The notes: generated from the sequence alone by a model not told the origin. A stretch of 64,000 bases of DNA from Tolypeutes matacus (GCA_026826555.1 JAKSZT010054304.1:36734683-36798682); one strand, 5' to 3'. Numbered from the stretch's first letter, positions 34,400 through 46,317 are shown. Numbers and translations are program-made.

Positions 34400-35324
34400 A
34401 AAGAAAAAAAGGAACAAAAACAAGAGTCCAAACTTCAAACACCTCTACCAAACTTAGTAAGATAAAATCTTCAGTTGGGTGTTGGGCTAACAAGAGATAA
34501 ACTCATTCTAGTTAAAGCTGTGGCATAGACCAAGCTTAATTATACTTTGGATGGAATCAGGGTGATTACTCCTCTGCCCAGCTGTCAAACAGAAGAATGA
34601 CTTGGGCTCTTTGGAGTAAAGAACAACAAAAAGTTATATTTCAGTTTCCCTCTTCTATTATATACAATGTATAAAATTTTTTTTAAAGTATGACACATGC
34701 AAAGAAACAGGAAAATATGACACAGTAAAAATAAATCATAGTAAAAAGAGGCAGACATAGATGACCCAGCTATTGGAATTAGTAGGCAAGGACTATAAAA
34801 CACATATTTAAATAAGTTAAAGAATTCAGTGGAGAAGGTGGGTATAAAGGTTGAGGAATGGGAAATTTCATGAGGAAAAAATAGATCTTCTAAAAGGGAA
34901 ACAACTCTCAATATCCCACTGAAAAATAAGATATCTGAAATAAAAAATGCATTGCATGGGTTTAGAAGCAAAATGTACATTATAAAATAAAGAATATAAA
35001 ACATGAGATGTCAACAGAATTTACCCAAAAGAGAGCACAGAGGAGAATTTATTTTTAGAAGCAGAGCATTAATCACCTGTAAGGACACTTTCAAATGGTC
35101 TAACATGAGAAATACAGAATAAGTAGAAAGAGAGAAAAGGAGAACAAAAATTATTTCTTGAAAAGGTAAGCATAAAATTTCCAAAGTTGACTAAAAACCA
35201 TAGTCCACATATCCAAGATACTCAGCTAATTGAACCCAAAATAAAACTCATGCCAAGAAAAACCTAAGAACACCATTTTCAATCTGCTTAAAACCAACAG
35301 ATAATGAGAAAATCCTAAAAAACT
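34400..35324 (+). mobile_element. Old L1/HAL1 remnant, plus strand, first part
   Basis: 34600-34760 shares words with the remnant at 16690-16830 (ATTATATACAATGT, GAAACAGGAAAATATGACAC, CATAGATGACCCAGC). 34760-35320 continues as ORF1 (ATTGGAATTAGTAGGCAAGGAC, AAAAATAAGATATCTGAAAT, then CTGCTTAAAACCAACAGA). 34400-34600 may be 5' UTR. Interrupted at 35325 by an LTR-like repeat and resumed at 35793. Stops throughout. The 139-codon minus frame at 34585-35004 is antisense to this and is not a gene. Confidence 0.7.
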
Positions 35325-35792
35325 GCATTAATCAAGGTTCTATAAGGAAACAGAACTAAAAGAGGATATCTGTAAATATTATATATTATGAGATTTGTAT
35401 AAGAATTAAATTCTCACATGACTGTGGGGATCCACAGGTCCAAATTCCATAAGACAGATTGCAAGCTTAGGATTCCAATGAAGGTTTTGAATGAATTCCT
35501 TGAGAGAGGTTGGCTGACTGAAGTAGAGACAGAAAGTCTCTCATCTGTCTGTTCTAACTATCAGTACTTTCAACGTTTTCAACTGATTGAATGAGGTAGC
35601 TTTCATTTCTGAAGGCAGTCTCCTCAGTTGATTATAGATATAATCAGCCATATATGCAATCAACTTATTGATGATTTAAGTCCACAAAATGTCCTTACAG
35701 TAACAGGCTAGTGTTTGCATGACCTGGACACTAGTGTTTGCATGACCTGGACACTAGAACCTGGCCAAGTTGACACATGAATTTAACCATCA
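35325..35792 (-). mobile_element. LTR-like repeat, minus strand
   Basis: Same family as 57835-58281 (+). On the minus strand it begins TGTGATGGTTAAATTCATG (35792 downward) and ends in TTGATTAATGCA; internal words such as AGATATAATCAGCC and CAACTGATTGAATGA are shared. The TG...CA ends suggest an LTR. It splits an L1/HAL1 ORF1. It contains an exact 23-bp tandem duplication at 35710-35755. I know the pattern from mammalian genomes but cannot name the family safely. Flanks AAAAC / AAAGC could be a decayed 5-bp duplication. Confidence 0.65.
35710..35755. repeat. Exact 23-bp tandem duplication
   Basis: AGTGTTTGCATGACCTGG plus ACACT occurs twice in a row with no mismatch, inside an otherwise diverged LTR-like repeat. 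Perfect identity means a recent duplication. Confidence 0.95.
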
Positions 35793-36740
35793 CAAAAGCC
35801 AAAGTGGAAAATAGATATGAAATACACTCAGGGAATGATGATAAAAAATTATAGCTAATACTTCTCATCATAAAAAATAGAAGCCAAAGAAAATAACACA
35901 ATATATCTAACATGCGTAAAGAACATAATAATTTGTAAACCTAGAATTCTATATCCAGTAAAAAAGAAATATATTAAAAATGAAGGCAAATTACAGATAC
36001 TTCCAGAAAAATGAAAAAAAAGCTGAGGTAATTTTATCCATAAGACTTCCTCCCCACCACATCCCCATCTCCTCACACGCATAAAGAACTACCAAATGAA
36101 GTTTTTCAGGATATAGTAAAACAGTGCCAGATAGATATATTAATATACAGTAATGAATGAAAAGCACTGGAAATTGTACATAGTTTTAAAATATGCATTT
36201 AAAAGATAATACTCATTTATGACTCATTTTAAAAAATATATAATTGACTGCTGAAAGTTAAAATAATTTGAACTAAGTTATATTAAATATTCAACAAATC
36301 AAAATTTGTGGATTGCATATAAAGAGTGCTTAGACATAAATAAGCAACTTCACATCCACATGATAGAAAAAAATATACCCGTAAAATCATTGCTTTATGC
36401 TTCAGCCTCTAAAAGGAATGAAATAATAACAAAAGAAATAGATAGAAATTAGAGAATATAAACAAATAAAAAAACTGGTGTTTGGAAACATTAATATAGC
36501 TAGTAAATCTCAGCAAAAATATTTAAAGAAATATAATTTATCAATATCAAGACTAGTAAAGGATGGCATCACTGTAGATGTTTCTGATAATAATTAGGAG
36601 GGAACTATTAAGAAAAAAATATTTGAATAAATCCAACAAGAAAACAGACGTTTAAAAAAGGAATAAATTTAGTTATTCCCATGTCAAATAAAACCCCATT
36701 TCGAGATTATTCCACTAGTGAAGGCTACTTAACATGCAAG
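35793..36740 (+). mobile_element. Old L1 remnant, plus strand, second part
   Basis: Continues ORF1 from 35324: TAGAATTCTATATCCAGTAAAAAAG is the ORF1 C-terminal word for tyrosine-proline-alanine-like sequence, followed by ATGAATGAAAAGCACTGGAAAT near 36150. 36390-36620 matches ORF2 (AGTAAATCTCAGCAAAAATA, TATCAATATCAAGACTAGTAAAGGATGG). Because ORF2 is present the parent is an L1M type and not only HAL1. Decayed. Confidence 0.68.
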
Positions 36741-36744
36741 AAAA

Positions 36745-37650
36745 AGTTCTGACAAATTCATAGAAATTCTTTCATGGTAAAGAAGAACATGCATAGAGAA
36801 GACAAAAAAGGGCACATTCCCTTCACATTCACTGAAGTCACATATAGTAAGAGATTTTATTCAGTGACACCAGGTAAGAAATTACTCAATGATGGCTCCT
36901 GGCAAAAACTCCAGGAAGTCAAGGAATTGCTCATAACTGTCCCTGGTACTGGCTTAATGGGGTGTGGTGGCTACAAGTAGACATTGAGTGATCTACTGGA
37001 ATTCACCTCTATTCTCTTCTAAGTCTTTGTTTATCCAGTAACAGAAGCCATTATGAACAGTACAATTAAATTTGGAACAGCAAATAGTCTATCAATTTGA
37101 TACACGTGAACGTTTCCTCTGATCAAGGTATACATTTTACTATTATTAATATTTTTAAATGGGCCAAGTGCTATAATAATGTATGCACACACATCCCTTT
37201 TCAGTCTCAGAGCTGTCAGTTCATTGAAAATTAGAAAGGAGAATTTAAAATATCTGTTATTTTAAACAAGTAGTGAGAAATGTTTAAAAAAGTAGTAAGA
37301 AATGTTTAACAGTCTAGCTAACTTAGTTAAATGAATGTATTCTCATACAGATATGACAGGCAGTAGAGGGTGTAAAGGCTCCAACTAACAGATTTCTAGG
37401 ATCAGGAGGCAGGAACAAATGGCTGAGAATGTTTATACCTTTCCATTCTCATCAAAGTTTTTTTTTGTCTTGCCAGTTCTTGTAGTCCCAGAGTAAGGGC
37501 CACAATTATGTGTGCAAATCAAGAGAGACATTGATGAACAAGATATGGTATTCATAGAACTAAGTATTACAATATGAAATTCTAAGGGAAACTTGGGATG
37601 ATGTGTCAAAACCTCACCCCATGTAGCCAAGCTGGGAAAACGTTTTTGCC
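36745..37650. other. Unassigned DNA
   Basis: No repeat recognised. An ATG or near-ATG frame of 68 codons lies at 36774-36980, with no known domain. 37261-37310 has a short local duplication (AGTAGTGAGAAATGTTTAA / AGTAGTAAGAAATGTTTAA). Confidence 0.4.
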
Positions 37651-37666
37651 TATCTAAAATTTATAA

Positions 37667-38228
37667 TTCTTTTTTTTTAATTAGAGAAGTCATACATTTA
37701 CAGAAAAATCATGCACAAAACACAGGATTCCCACATACTACCCTATCGTTAACACCTTGCATTGGTGTGATACATTTGTTACAATTGATAAAAGCACATT
37801 TTAACAATTGTACTATTAACTATAGCCCATGGTTTAACTTAGGGTTTGCTGTTTGTGTTGTGCAGTTCCACGGGTTTTTAAAAATTCTTATTCTAATAAT
37901 ATACATACAACCTAAAATTTCCCCTTTGAGCCAAATTCAGATATATATTTCAGTGCCATTAATTAGGCTTGCAATTTTGTTCTACCATTCCCTCCATCCA
38001 TTACCAAATGCTTCCATCATCCCAAATAGAAAATCTGTGAATTTTAAACCTTAACACCTTATTCTAACACATCAACCCCTGCTAACCCATATTCTAGATT
38101 CTGACTCGATGAGTTTACTTTTTCTCCTTATTCCATATCAATGAGATCATAAAATAGTTGTGCTTTTCTGTCTGCCTTTTTTCACTGAAAATGATGTCTA
38201 CAAGGTCCATCCATGTTGTCACGTGTTT
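37667..38228 (-). mobile_element. L1 3' end, minus strand (3' part of a twin-primed insertion)
   Basis: Starts with poly(T) at 37671-37678, followed by the standard L1MA/L1MB-type 3' UTR on the minus strand: ATTAGAGAAGTCATACATTTACAG, TTGCATTGGTGTGATACATTTG, then CAACCTAAAATTTCCCC and TTCCCTCCATCCATTACC. At about 38229 the sequence switches strand and becomes sense ORF2. Confidence 0.85.
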
Positions 38229-38450
38229 GGCAGTTCTTAAGAAATTAAATATAGGATTACCATATGACCCATTAATCCCATTTCTAGGTAAATACTCCAA
38301 AAGAATTGAAAGCAGGGACTCGAACAGATATTTGCATACCAATGTTCACGATGGCATCATTCACATCCGCTAAAAGATGGAAGTAACCAAGTGTCCATCA
38401 ACCAATGAATAGATCAACACAATGTCGTATATGTACAAATGGTTACCAAA
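38229..38450 (+). mobile_element. Inverted L1 ORF2 segment (5' part of the twin-primed insertion)
   Basis: Sense-strand end of ORF2: GGCAGTTCTTAAGAAATTAAA, GATTACCATATGACCC, CCAATGTTCACGATGGCATC, AAGTGTCCATCAACCAATGAATAG. In an uninterrupted L1 this lies just upstream of the 3' UTR in the same orientation. Here it is inverted relative to 37667-38228, the signature of twin priming during L1 insertion. TCTAAA(A)TTTAT near 37653 and 38472 may be the flanking duplication. Confidence 0.82.
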
Positions 38451-38713
38451 CTTTTTGATGTACATTGTAGGTCTAAATTTATCCATGCTTATAATATCTT
38501 GTGGCAACAATATGTGTGGGAGAAGATCAACACCAGACTATAAGTAAAGTAGCAATTTTGACATCCAGTCTTGGATTAGGAGGTTAAGATGAAATGACAT
38601 TGCTTGTAGGCTCAATGTCAATATGAAAAATAATTTTTAAACCAATTGTGATAATAAAGGAATCACCTGTCCGGGAGAGAATTTGAGAATGAGAGAATGT
38701 TTAAGAGGATGAT

Positions 38714-38990
38714 TGTTTTAGTTTGCCAAAGGGCTGCCAATGCAAAGTACAGAAATGCATTGGTTTTTATAAAGAGTATTTATTTAGGATAAAAGCTTAA
38801 AGTTCTTAAGCCATGAAAAATCCAACTCAAGGCACTATAAGAGATACTTTCTCAGTCAAATCTGCTGCCACATGTTGAAGCAAGATGGCAGGCAACCTCT
38901 GCCTGGTTTCTGCTTTCCTTTCTAGACTATATTAACTCCTGGAGCTCAGCTGAGGGCCTGTCTCTTACTGGGCTATGGAATGTAATCTTA
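38714..38990 (-). mobile_element. ERVL/MaLR-like LTR fragment, minus strand
   Basis: Opens TGTTTTAGTTTGCCAAAGGG, followed by GTATTTATTTAGGATAAAAGC and CATGTTGAAGCAAGATGGCAGGC, the same sequence of words as the solo LTR at 15883-16332. The far end (LTR 5' side) is eroded near 38980-39010. No internal region or second LTR nearby. Confidence 0.7.
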
Positions 38991-39019
38991 AAATTCAATG
39001 GCCAGGAGTATTAGCGGCC

Positions 39020-40335
39020 TGTGCCAGGAAGATGTTTTATAAGGACAATATTATAAGTCTAAACAGAAGTATAATAGACTATGTCATTCTATTATTATTC
39101 TCTAAGCACCCAGGTAATATGCATAAAAATGAAAATTACCTTCCTCATGGCTCATATTGTTGGGATTAAGAAAAAAATAGAAAATATCAACACAAAATCA
39201 TCATAATTGAGAAGAAAAAATGATAGTAAATATGGTTGTGATTGTGTCCAAACACCAGGTGGAATCCAGAATATTTAAACCACACCAGTTTTTGGAATCA
39301 TATTTACATAGGTTAGTACATGAAAGGAAAATGTATACTGTAATTTTAACTTAACTAAGATGTGTCAAACATCATGTAGATGTCTTTGTCTTACTGTGTT
39401 AGTTATAGAGTGAAATAAAAGCCAACTTTTCATCTGAATCAGAAGCTGTTTTAATCCCTCAAATAAGACCATATATATGCACAGGTATTGACCAGAAGAA
39501 ACCTTTAGAAAAATTACACAAGCCTCCATTAACATATCCAAATATGTTCAAGTAATCCTTGATGACAGAGAAAAGGAATATTCATGACAATAAGAGAATA
39601 TCAAAAGACCTATGAAGGGATACTGGATAGTTCAGTGTTAGTAGATTATTGGAGTGTTTGCATGGTTATTTCCTTATTTAAAATCTTTCAGGAAGTATTT
39701 TCAGTAAATTTATCTTAAGGAAAATTCTGAAAAGATATGTAGAAATATTTGTCAAGGAGATATTGATAAAGGTCAGAGGGTAGAATGAAAGGAAAGTTAA
39801 CAGCTGGGTTGTAATTTATTCCCACTTTACTTGGGGATTCCAGAGGCAATGATTGACATAGACCAGAACGCGTTGTGAAAAAGCAAACAGTATTTCCTAA
39901 TAGATACTGGGGAGTTCTTATCTTGTAAATAAATGTATTTTGCAAGAAATACTCTACCTAGATACTTACTTAAATGAATCCAGTATTTAGGATTTATAGA
40001 GAGTTGAGAGAAAGAGAATGAAAGTTAATTAAGCAAATGGAGTATAAATACTAAATACAAAAACTACTTTATCTGACAGCAATTTCATGCACACACAATT
40101 AAGAGCTCATGTTTCCTGCATCCAAGTATGGGAGAAAATTACAAATATATAGCTGTAACTGGTGTTTTTAGAACTCACTCAAAAGAAAATGCCTCAGCTG
40201 GTGCTTCTATATTGCTTGAATCCTTTGAATAGTTCTTGAAGTTTGGTATTGAAGAAGATCTATCACATTTGAACCTCCTGCGATGTTTCAAAAATTTTAT
40301 GGTAATGCAGCAAGGTTGTTTTAATATTTTAAAAA
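39020..40335. other. Unassigned DNA
   Basis: AT-rich with no named repeat and no frame with a domain. Confidence 0.4.
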
Positions 40336-40337
40336 TG

Positions 40338-42165
40338 TAAATTACTGCATGAACAGAATAATGGAGGAAAAAATCTATATAATCATCTCAACAGATATAG
40401 AAAAAGCACTTGACAAAATTCAGTACATATTCATGATTAAAATATGTATATCAGGAAATTGAAATTAAAGAAAATAAAGAAAGAACCCAACAAATGGAAA
40501 TATATACTATTTTTGTGTATTCAGAGTATCAATATTTTAAAAATAACAATAATTACCAAATTAGCCTACAGATTCAACACAATCCAATTCACAGTCTTAA
40601 CAAAATTTTATAGAAAATTACAATCTAATGCTAAAATTATATGGAAATGCAAAGGACATAGACGAACCAAGAAAATCTTTTGTGGAGAAAATTTAAGGGC
40701 CCATGATCCTTATCTTACATAATACACAAAGATTAATACAAAAAGAATCACAAAATCAAACATAAAAGCTAATATGAAGGAAATATTTTAATGACCTAAA
40801 GGTAAGCAAAGGTTTCTTAGGGTACAAAGGCACAAAAATAGGACAAAACAAAACAAAAACAAAGAAATAAGACACCTGTTGAATTGGCTCATTTTTTAAA
40901 AAGCCATTAGGAATATAAAATAGCAAGACACGGAAAGGACTAAAGTAGTTGTGATGTATATCTGACAAAATACTTTTATCCAGATTAAAGAGGAAAAGCA
41001 TCAGTAATAAAAAGACAAAACCCCAATTTTAAAAGAAATGGTCTAAGATGAGATTACAGATCACATAAATTATATATGAATGGCCAAAACGCACATGACA
41101 ACATCACTAGTCTCCAGAGAAATACAACTTAAAGTTACAATTAGATATCATATGCACCCTATTACAGTTGAAATCTTTGAAATTTCACAATAGCAATATT
41201 GGGGAGGCTGTGGAACAATTATAACTTGCATACATTTTATACAAGTCCTTTGAAAAAGTATCTGGCAGTTTCTTTTAAACTAAACATACAACTAAACTAT
41301 GACCACATTATCTCAATTTTAGGTAATTACCAAAAATATTTGAAAGCAAATTTCTATGAAATGAAATGAAAATATTATGTATACAAAATATATTCACAAG
41401 GGGGATCACAGGAGCTCTGTTCATAATAGACATAATGTGGAAATGTTCCAAACAAAATGACTATCAGCAGAAGACTAGGTAAATAAACTGTGGTAGAATC
41501 GTAAAAATAAAATTCTAATCAGCAACTATTAAAACAAAAACACAAACAAAAAAACTAACAACTACTTCATTCAACAACATAGATAATTCTAAAGCAAAGA
41601 AGTCTATACTAAATATTTCCATTTTTAAGAAATTCCAGAGTGGGAAAAAACTATGGTAAAAAAACAAAATTATTACAGTGGTTGCATTAGAGGCATTGGA
41701 ACAGGGATTATCTGAGGCATGAGGGAAATTTATGGGTAAAATCTGGGGTGATAACTATAAATATTTTATTAGGAGTTCGGGCTAATATGTATAAACTTTT
41801 GTAAAATCTTATCCAATGGAACAGGTAAGTTTGTTGCATTTTAATCTATGTAAATTTTATCTAAAGAAAAATCAAAACAAAGCTGTAAACACACATACAC
41901 TCCTGTTTATGATATGCATGCTGAAGTATTTAGGAATGAATTTTACTGATTACTTTAGCTAATGTTGAAATGCATTTAAGTTTAAGATGAACTGATGGAT
42001 AGATGGATGGAAGAGGAGTGAATATATGAATAGACCTTTAGTTATGTGAATTTAGGAAAATATTTACTATAGATTCTTGGTAGTGGTTATATGAGTGTTC
42101 ATTGGAAAATTCTTTCAAACATTTCTGAATGTTTTGAATTTGTGTAATAAAATGCTTAAGGAAGA
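40338..42165 (+). mobile_element. Old L1 remnant, plus strand: ORF2 pieces and 3' UTR
   Basis: 40360-40440 is the RT word for KALDKIQYIFMI. A deletion then joins 40450-40720 (TACAGATTCAACACAATCCAATTC, ATGCTAAAATTATATGGAAATGC), and 41080-41330 is the ORF2 C-terminus (TCACTAGTCTCCAGAGAAAT, GGGGAGGCTGTGGAAC, CTATGACCACATTATCTC). 41660-41900 is the 3' UTR. 41940-42165, ending TTTGTGTAATAAAATGC, looks like a second L1 3' end. Decayed everywhere. Confidence 0.72.
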
Positions 42166-42850
42166 AAAAATAGTACCAAGATTCATCAATAAAAAATTGA
42201 CATGTCCATTTAAATCAGGAAAATACAACAATATGCATCATTAATATTATAATTATGATAGTTTAGACATCATAAGTATTGTAACATATCAGGAAATGCA
42301 AAAGGTTATAGATCAGTGATAGGTAGATAGATCATAGACACATATATATAGCTATAATAATGTTGTATAACTTGAACAACACAAGATAATTTAGTAATAA
42401 CTTGTCTTAGTGAAATAATCTGTAAAATTGTTAATAAATAGTGATAAAATTAATTTTTCCCAAAAACTCAGATAAAAAATTGGAAATGCAAATTTAGAAA
42501 ATACCATTTCAAATAGGAAACAAACATTATAAAATAAATGTGAATAAACTTAACAAAAATGATATGGGACTTATATAAATACAAATATCAAATAATATTG
42601 GTGGATAAAGCATAAAATTCAAGCAAAGGAAATGTTATAGTATGTATTTGGATAAATATATCACTAAAATGTTAGTCCTCACAAATGAATATACACATTC
42701 AGTACATTTGCAATAAATATCATAATGATTTTGGAGGGTTTGGATTAAATATTTCATTTCATACAGTGGAATAGTATCCATGCATATCCAGTGTGAGTGT
42801 TGATTATGTGAGGGAACTGTTGCTTGTCATTAAAACAGTGTGGCATTAAC
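42165..42850. other. Unassigned AT-rich DNA between two L1 remnants
   Basis: Very AT-rich. It may contain further decayed L1 3' UTR, but no block is clear. Confidence 0.35.
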
Positions 42851-44339
42851 TTAGAGAATGGATAAGTAAAAAATAATAAATATTGCAAGATCAAACAGGA
42901 TTCGTTCCACATATGCAAGGTTGGCTTGGCATTCAGAATTCAATCACTGTATTCCCTACACCACAGGCTAAACAATAAAAATCATATGATTGTACCAATT
43001 GATGCAGAAGAGCCATTTGACAAAATCCAGCACACTTTCATCATAAAAACTTTCAGCAGACTAGGTATAGAGGGAACTTCCTTGACTTGAAAAGAACATC
43101 TGCAAAAAACCTACAGCTAATATCATTCTTAATGGTGAGAAATTGAACAGTTCCTCCCAAAGGTCAACTATAAAGCGAGGATATCCACTGTCACCATTTC
43201 CACTCAAATTTATATAGAAAGTTCTTGCTAGCTCAATAGGACAGGAAAAGCAAATAAAGTGTATGCAGATTGGAAAGCAGTAAATAAAACTTTATTTGGA
43301 GATTACATGTGGTCTATGTAAAAAAATCACAAAAAATTGACCAGTATACTCTTTGAACTTATAAGTAGAGTATTCAGAATACAAGATTGATATACATAAA
43401 TCAATTGCTTTCCTATATATTGGCAATGAACAAATGGAATTTGCAACGTTAAAAAATACCAATTTCATTAGCACCATAAAATGCTATACATACTTATAAA
43501 ATTAATAAAATATGTACAGGATCTATAAGCAGAAAACTACCAAAATATTATGAATGAAATCAAATGGAAAGATATTTTATATTCATGGATTGAAAGACTC
43601 AATACTATATTTCTGTCATTTTTTCCCAACTTGATCTATAGATTCAAATCAATCCCAATAAAAATCCCAGCAAGATACTTTAAAGTTGTCAACAAATTGA
43701 CTCTAAAGTTTTATATGGAAGGGAAAAGACCTAGATTGGCCAATACTGAAGAAGAAAAGAAAATTGGAAGACTACCACTACCCAACTTCAACAAAAAAAT
43801 AAAGCTACAAAAATTAATATAGCATGGTAATGGCGAAGAATTTGACACATAGATCAAAGGAACATTGTTCAAAACCCAAAAATAGACCTATAAAAGTATT
43901 GGTAACTGATTTTTGACAAAAGAGCAAAAACAATTCAATAGAGAAAAGATTGTACAAAAATGTGCTGGAACAATTGGAATTGTATACACAAAATGTGAAC
44001 CTAGATGCAGACCTTATACCTTTCACAAATTAACCCAAATGATTCATAGACCTAACTGTAAAATACAAAACTATAAACTTCTAACAAAATATAGAAGAAA
44101 ATATACACAAACTTGGGTTTGGTGATGAAATTTTAGATACAATAACAAAAACATGATCCAGGAAAGAAAAAAAAAGGATTATTTGGGTTTTATTAAATTT
44201 TAAAAATCTACTCACTGTGAAATACACTGTTATGAGTATGAAAAGACAAGCCACAGACTAGAGGAGAATATTTGCAAAACACATATCAGATAGATACTTG
44301 TATTCAATTATACAAAGAACTCTTAAAACTCAACAATAA
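42850..44339 (+). mobile_element. Old L1 ORF2, plus strand, first part
   Basis: RT and later ORF2 words in order: AGATCAAACAGGATTCGTTCC, GAAGAGCCATTTGACAAAATCCAGC, GAGGATATCCACTGTCACC (the QGCPLSP region), TAAAACTTTATTTGGAGATTACATG (the FADD region, altered), then ATTCATGGATTGAAAGACTC, ATCAAAGGAACA and ATAGACCTAACTGTAAAATAC. The reading frame is broken. It continues across the SINE at 44340 and the L1 module at 44716. Confidence 0.85.
44326..44339 (+). repeat. SINE target-site duplication, left copy
   Basis: AAACTCAACAATAA matches 44494-44507 (AAACTCAAAAATAA) at 13 of 14 positions and brackets the SINE. It is normal L1 ORF2 sequence, so the SINE inserted into the L1. Confidence 0.85.
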
Positions 44340-44493
44340 TGTGAAGTGGATGTGGCTTAACAAGTTGCATGGCCACCTACCACATGGAAGGTCCTGGGTT
44401 CGGTCCTGGTGTCTTCTGGAGAAGGTGAGCAAACAATGAGCAGACAGGTGAGAGACAATCATCTGGGGGAAGGGGAGATAAAGAAGAAAAAAG
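44340..44493 (+). mobile_element. tRNA-derived SINE of the DAS (armadillo) type
   Basis: Begins TGTGAAGTGGATGTGGCTTA, the A-box half of a tRNA-like promoter; the B box GGTCCTGGGTTCGGTCCTG follows at 44390-44408 and fits GGTTCGANNCC closely. The body ends GGTGTCTTCTGGAGAAGG and an A-rich 3' end (44470-44493). This is the layout I know as the DAS SINE of armadillos. A 14-bp duplication flanks it. It is the only such SINE in 64 kb. Confidence 0.8.
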
Positions 44494-44507
44494 AAACTCA
44501 AAAATAA

Positions 44508-44662
44508 CAAAACAACCAAATTTTTAAAAATGGGCAAAAGATACATAAACAGACAACTTACCAAGGAAGGTATACAGATGACCAATAAGCAAATAAAAAA
44601 GTGTTCAGCATCATTTGTTATTAGGGAATTACAAATTAAAACAATGAGGTACCCCTACACAC
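44508..44662 (+). mobile_element. Old L1 ORF2, continuation after the SINE
   Basis: Resumes L1 at AAAAATGGGCAAAAGATAC and continues through the word equivalent to QIKTMRYPYT (GTTCAGCATCATTTG, ACAATGAGGTACCCCTAC), then is interrupted by the (TTTA)n run and an L1 3' module. Confidence 0.85.
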
Positions 44663-44713
<51 letters not shown>

Positions 44714-44714
44714 T
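44663..44714 (+). repeat. (TTTA)13 microsatellite
   Basis: About 52 bp of uninterrupted TTTA units. It stands where the A tail of the adjacent minus-strand L1 insertion would be, so it probably grew out of that tail. Confidence 0.95.
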
Positions 44715-45846
44715 GTTTAAGTTATGGGATTCTCTCATTTTTTAAAAAAAAGACACTTAGATTACACAAATGTTAAACAAAAAAAATAGGGGTTCCCAGT
44801 GCCCCCCCCCCCCAAACCTCCCACATCCTCCCACATAAACAACATCCCTCATCAGTGTGGCACATTCATTGCAATTGATAAACGCATCCTGGGGCATTGC
44901 CATTGAGCATGGACCATAGTTCACGTTGTAGTATACACGTTCTTCCACACAGGCTAAGGGAAGATATATAATGGCATATATCTATCATTGCAATGCCATC
45001 CAGGGCTATACCCAAGTCCCCAAAAAGCCCCAGCATTATACCTGTCTTTCCCTCCCCCTGACCCCAGAGCCTCCAGTGGCCACTGCCTCCACATGAATGC
45101 AGTAATTTCTTCCATCGCTAGAGTCACAAAAAGACTATTGTAGAATACCAGTAAGTCCACTCTAGTCCATAGTTCATTCCCCATTCCTGAGGATTCTGGG
45201 ATGGTGATGTCCACTCCAACTCTAACTAAGCGGGGGCTTCAATCCCATACACCCAATCGATGGACTCTCTTGCTTGCAGTTGTAGGCTCTCTCATTTCCT
45301 TGGTATGGTGGTTGTCCATCCTCACCTCCTGGTTAGTTGTCCTGGCTAAGTCCAATGAACAAGAGTGTAGATGTTACAACTTTGCTGAGGCCCAGGGCTC
45401 AGATGGCACATGGACAGCTCAAAGATTCAAGTCTCTTGGATGTACACCTATAAACTTCAGCACAAAGTATAGGTTCAAATAGAAGGGACAGATGAACCAT
45501 GTGTAGGGAAGCCACAACTGAGTCCAACTCTGTTATTCTCAGGAGCACAAACTCCCATTGGCAAGGCACAAAACTCTGGAGCTATCTTCCCTGACCATAG
45601 GATCTGGGTGTCTCCAGAGCCCCCAGGAGCCCCACTATTTGAGATAGTATCCACTTTGGCAGTCTATGAGATCCTGCTGAGATGTGTATAAGTGTTACCT
45701 CTGGGATGACCTCCTGACTCATTTTGAAGTCTCTTAGTCATACAAACTCATTTGCTTTTATCTTTTCCCTGTTTCATTTGAGGTCTTTTTTTCAGTTGTA
45801 TTGCTAGGTGGTTCTTGGCAGTAATCCCATGGTGCCAGGGAGGCTC
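44715..45846 (-). mobile_element. L1 3' module insertion, minus strand, 5'-truncated
   Basis: About 1.1 kb that aligns with 60543-61797 reversed and with 50015-51400: CACTTAGATTACACAAATG, CCTCCCACATCCTCCCACATA, GACCCCAGAGCCTCCAGTGGCC, GGAGCACAAACTCCC, GTATCCACTTTGGCAGTC. A poly(C) run of about 12 lies at 44802-44814. It lies inside an older L1 ORF2; L1 sequence resumes at CCTATTTAAATGAGCAAAA (45847). Short TATTTA words at both borders could be the target duplication. The short frames on both strands belong to the module. Confidence 0.85.
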
Positions 45847-46250
45847 CTATTTAAATGAGCAAAATTTATAATATTCATAGTACGAAGTGCTGGCAAAGAC
45901 GCAGAGCAACAAGAAAAGGAAATAATTTATAGCAAGTAGGAATGCAAAGTGGAAAAGCTAATTTGGATGACAGTTTTGTGAGTTTCTTATAAAACTAAAT
46001 GTATATAGTCTTACCACATGTTCCAACTATCACGCTACTAGGTATTTACCTAAATGACTTGAAAACTTATGTCAGTCCCAAAGCCTCAACATGAATTTTA
46101 TCCCATCTTTAAAAATACTTGCCAAAACATAAACACAACCGACATGTTCTTCAAGAGATGGATGTGTAAGCTATGATACATCCATAAAATAGAAAATAAT
46201 TTGTTGATTCAAGCCATGAAAAGGCTTCATGTCAAAAAAAAAAAAAAGAA
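45847..46250 (+). mobile_element. Old L1 ORF2 C-terminal end, third part
   Basis: Continues the L1 of 42850-44662: GAAGTGCTGGCAAAGACGCAGAG, ATAGTCTTACCACATG (the YDPAIPLL region), CATGTTCTTCAAGAGATGG. Ends with poly(A) at 46233-46246. Confidence 0.8.
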
Positions 46251-46317
46251 TATGGGATTTAGTTTTATTATACTTGAATATTATAAAATATTTTTCTTTT
46301 CATTTTCTTCAATAACA

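Noticed and set aside
34585..35004. 139-codon minus-strand hydrophobic frame
   Set aside because: Antisense to an L1/HAL1 ORF1 remnant; Phe/Leu/Ile/Tyr-rich composition is what A-rich sense sequence gives on the other strand.
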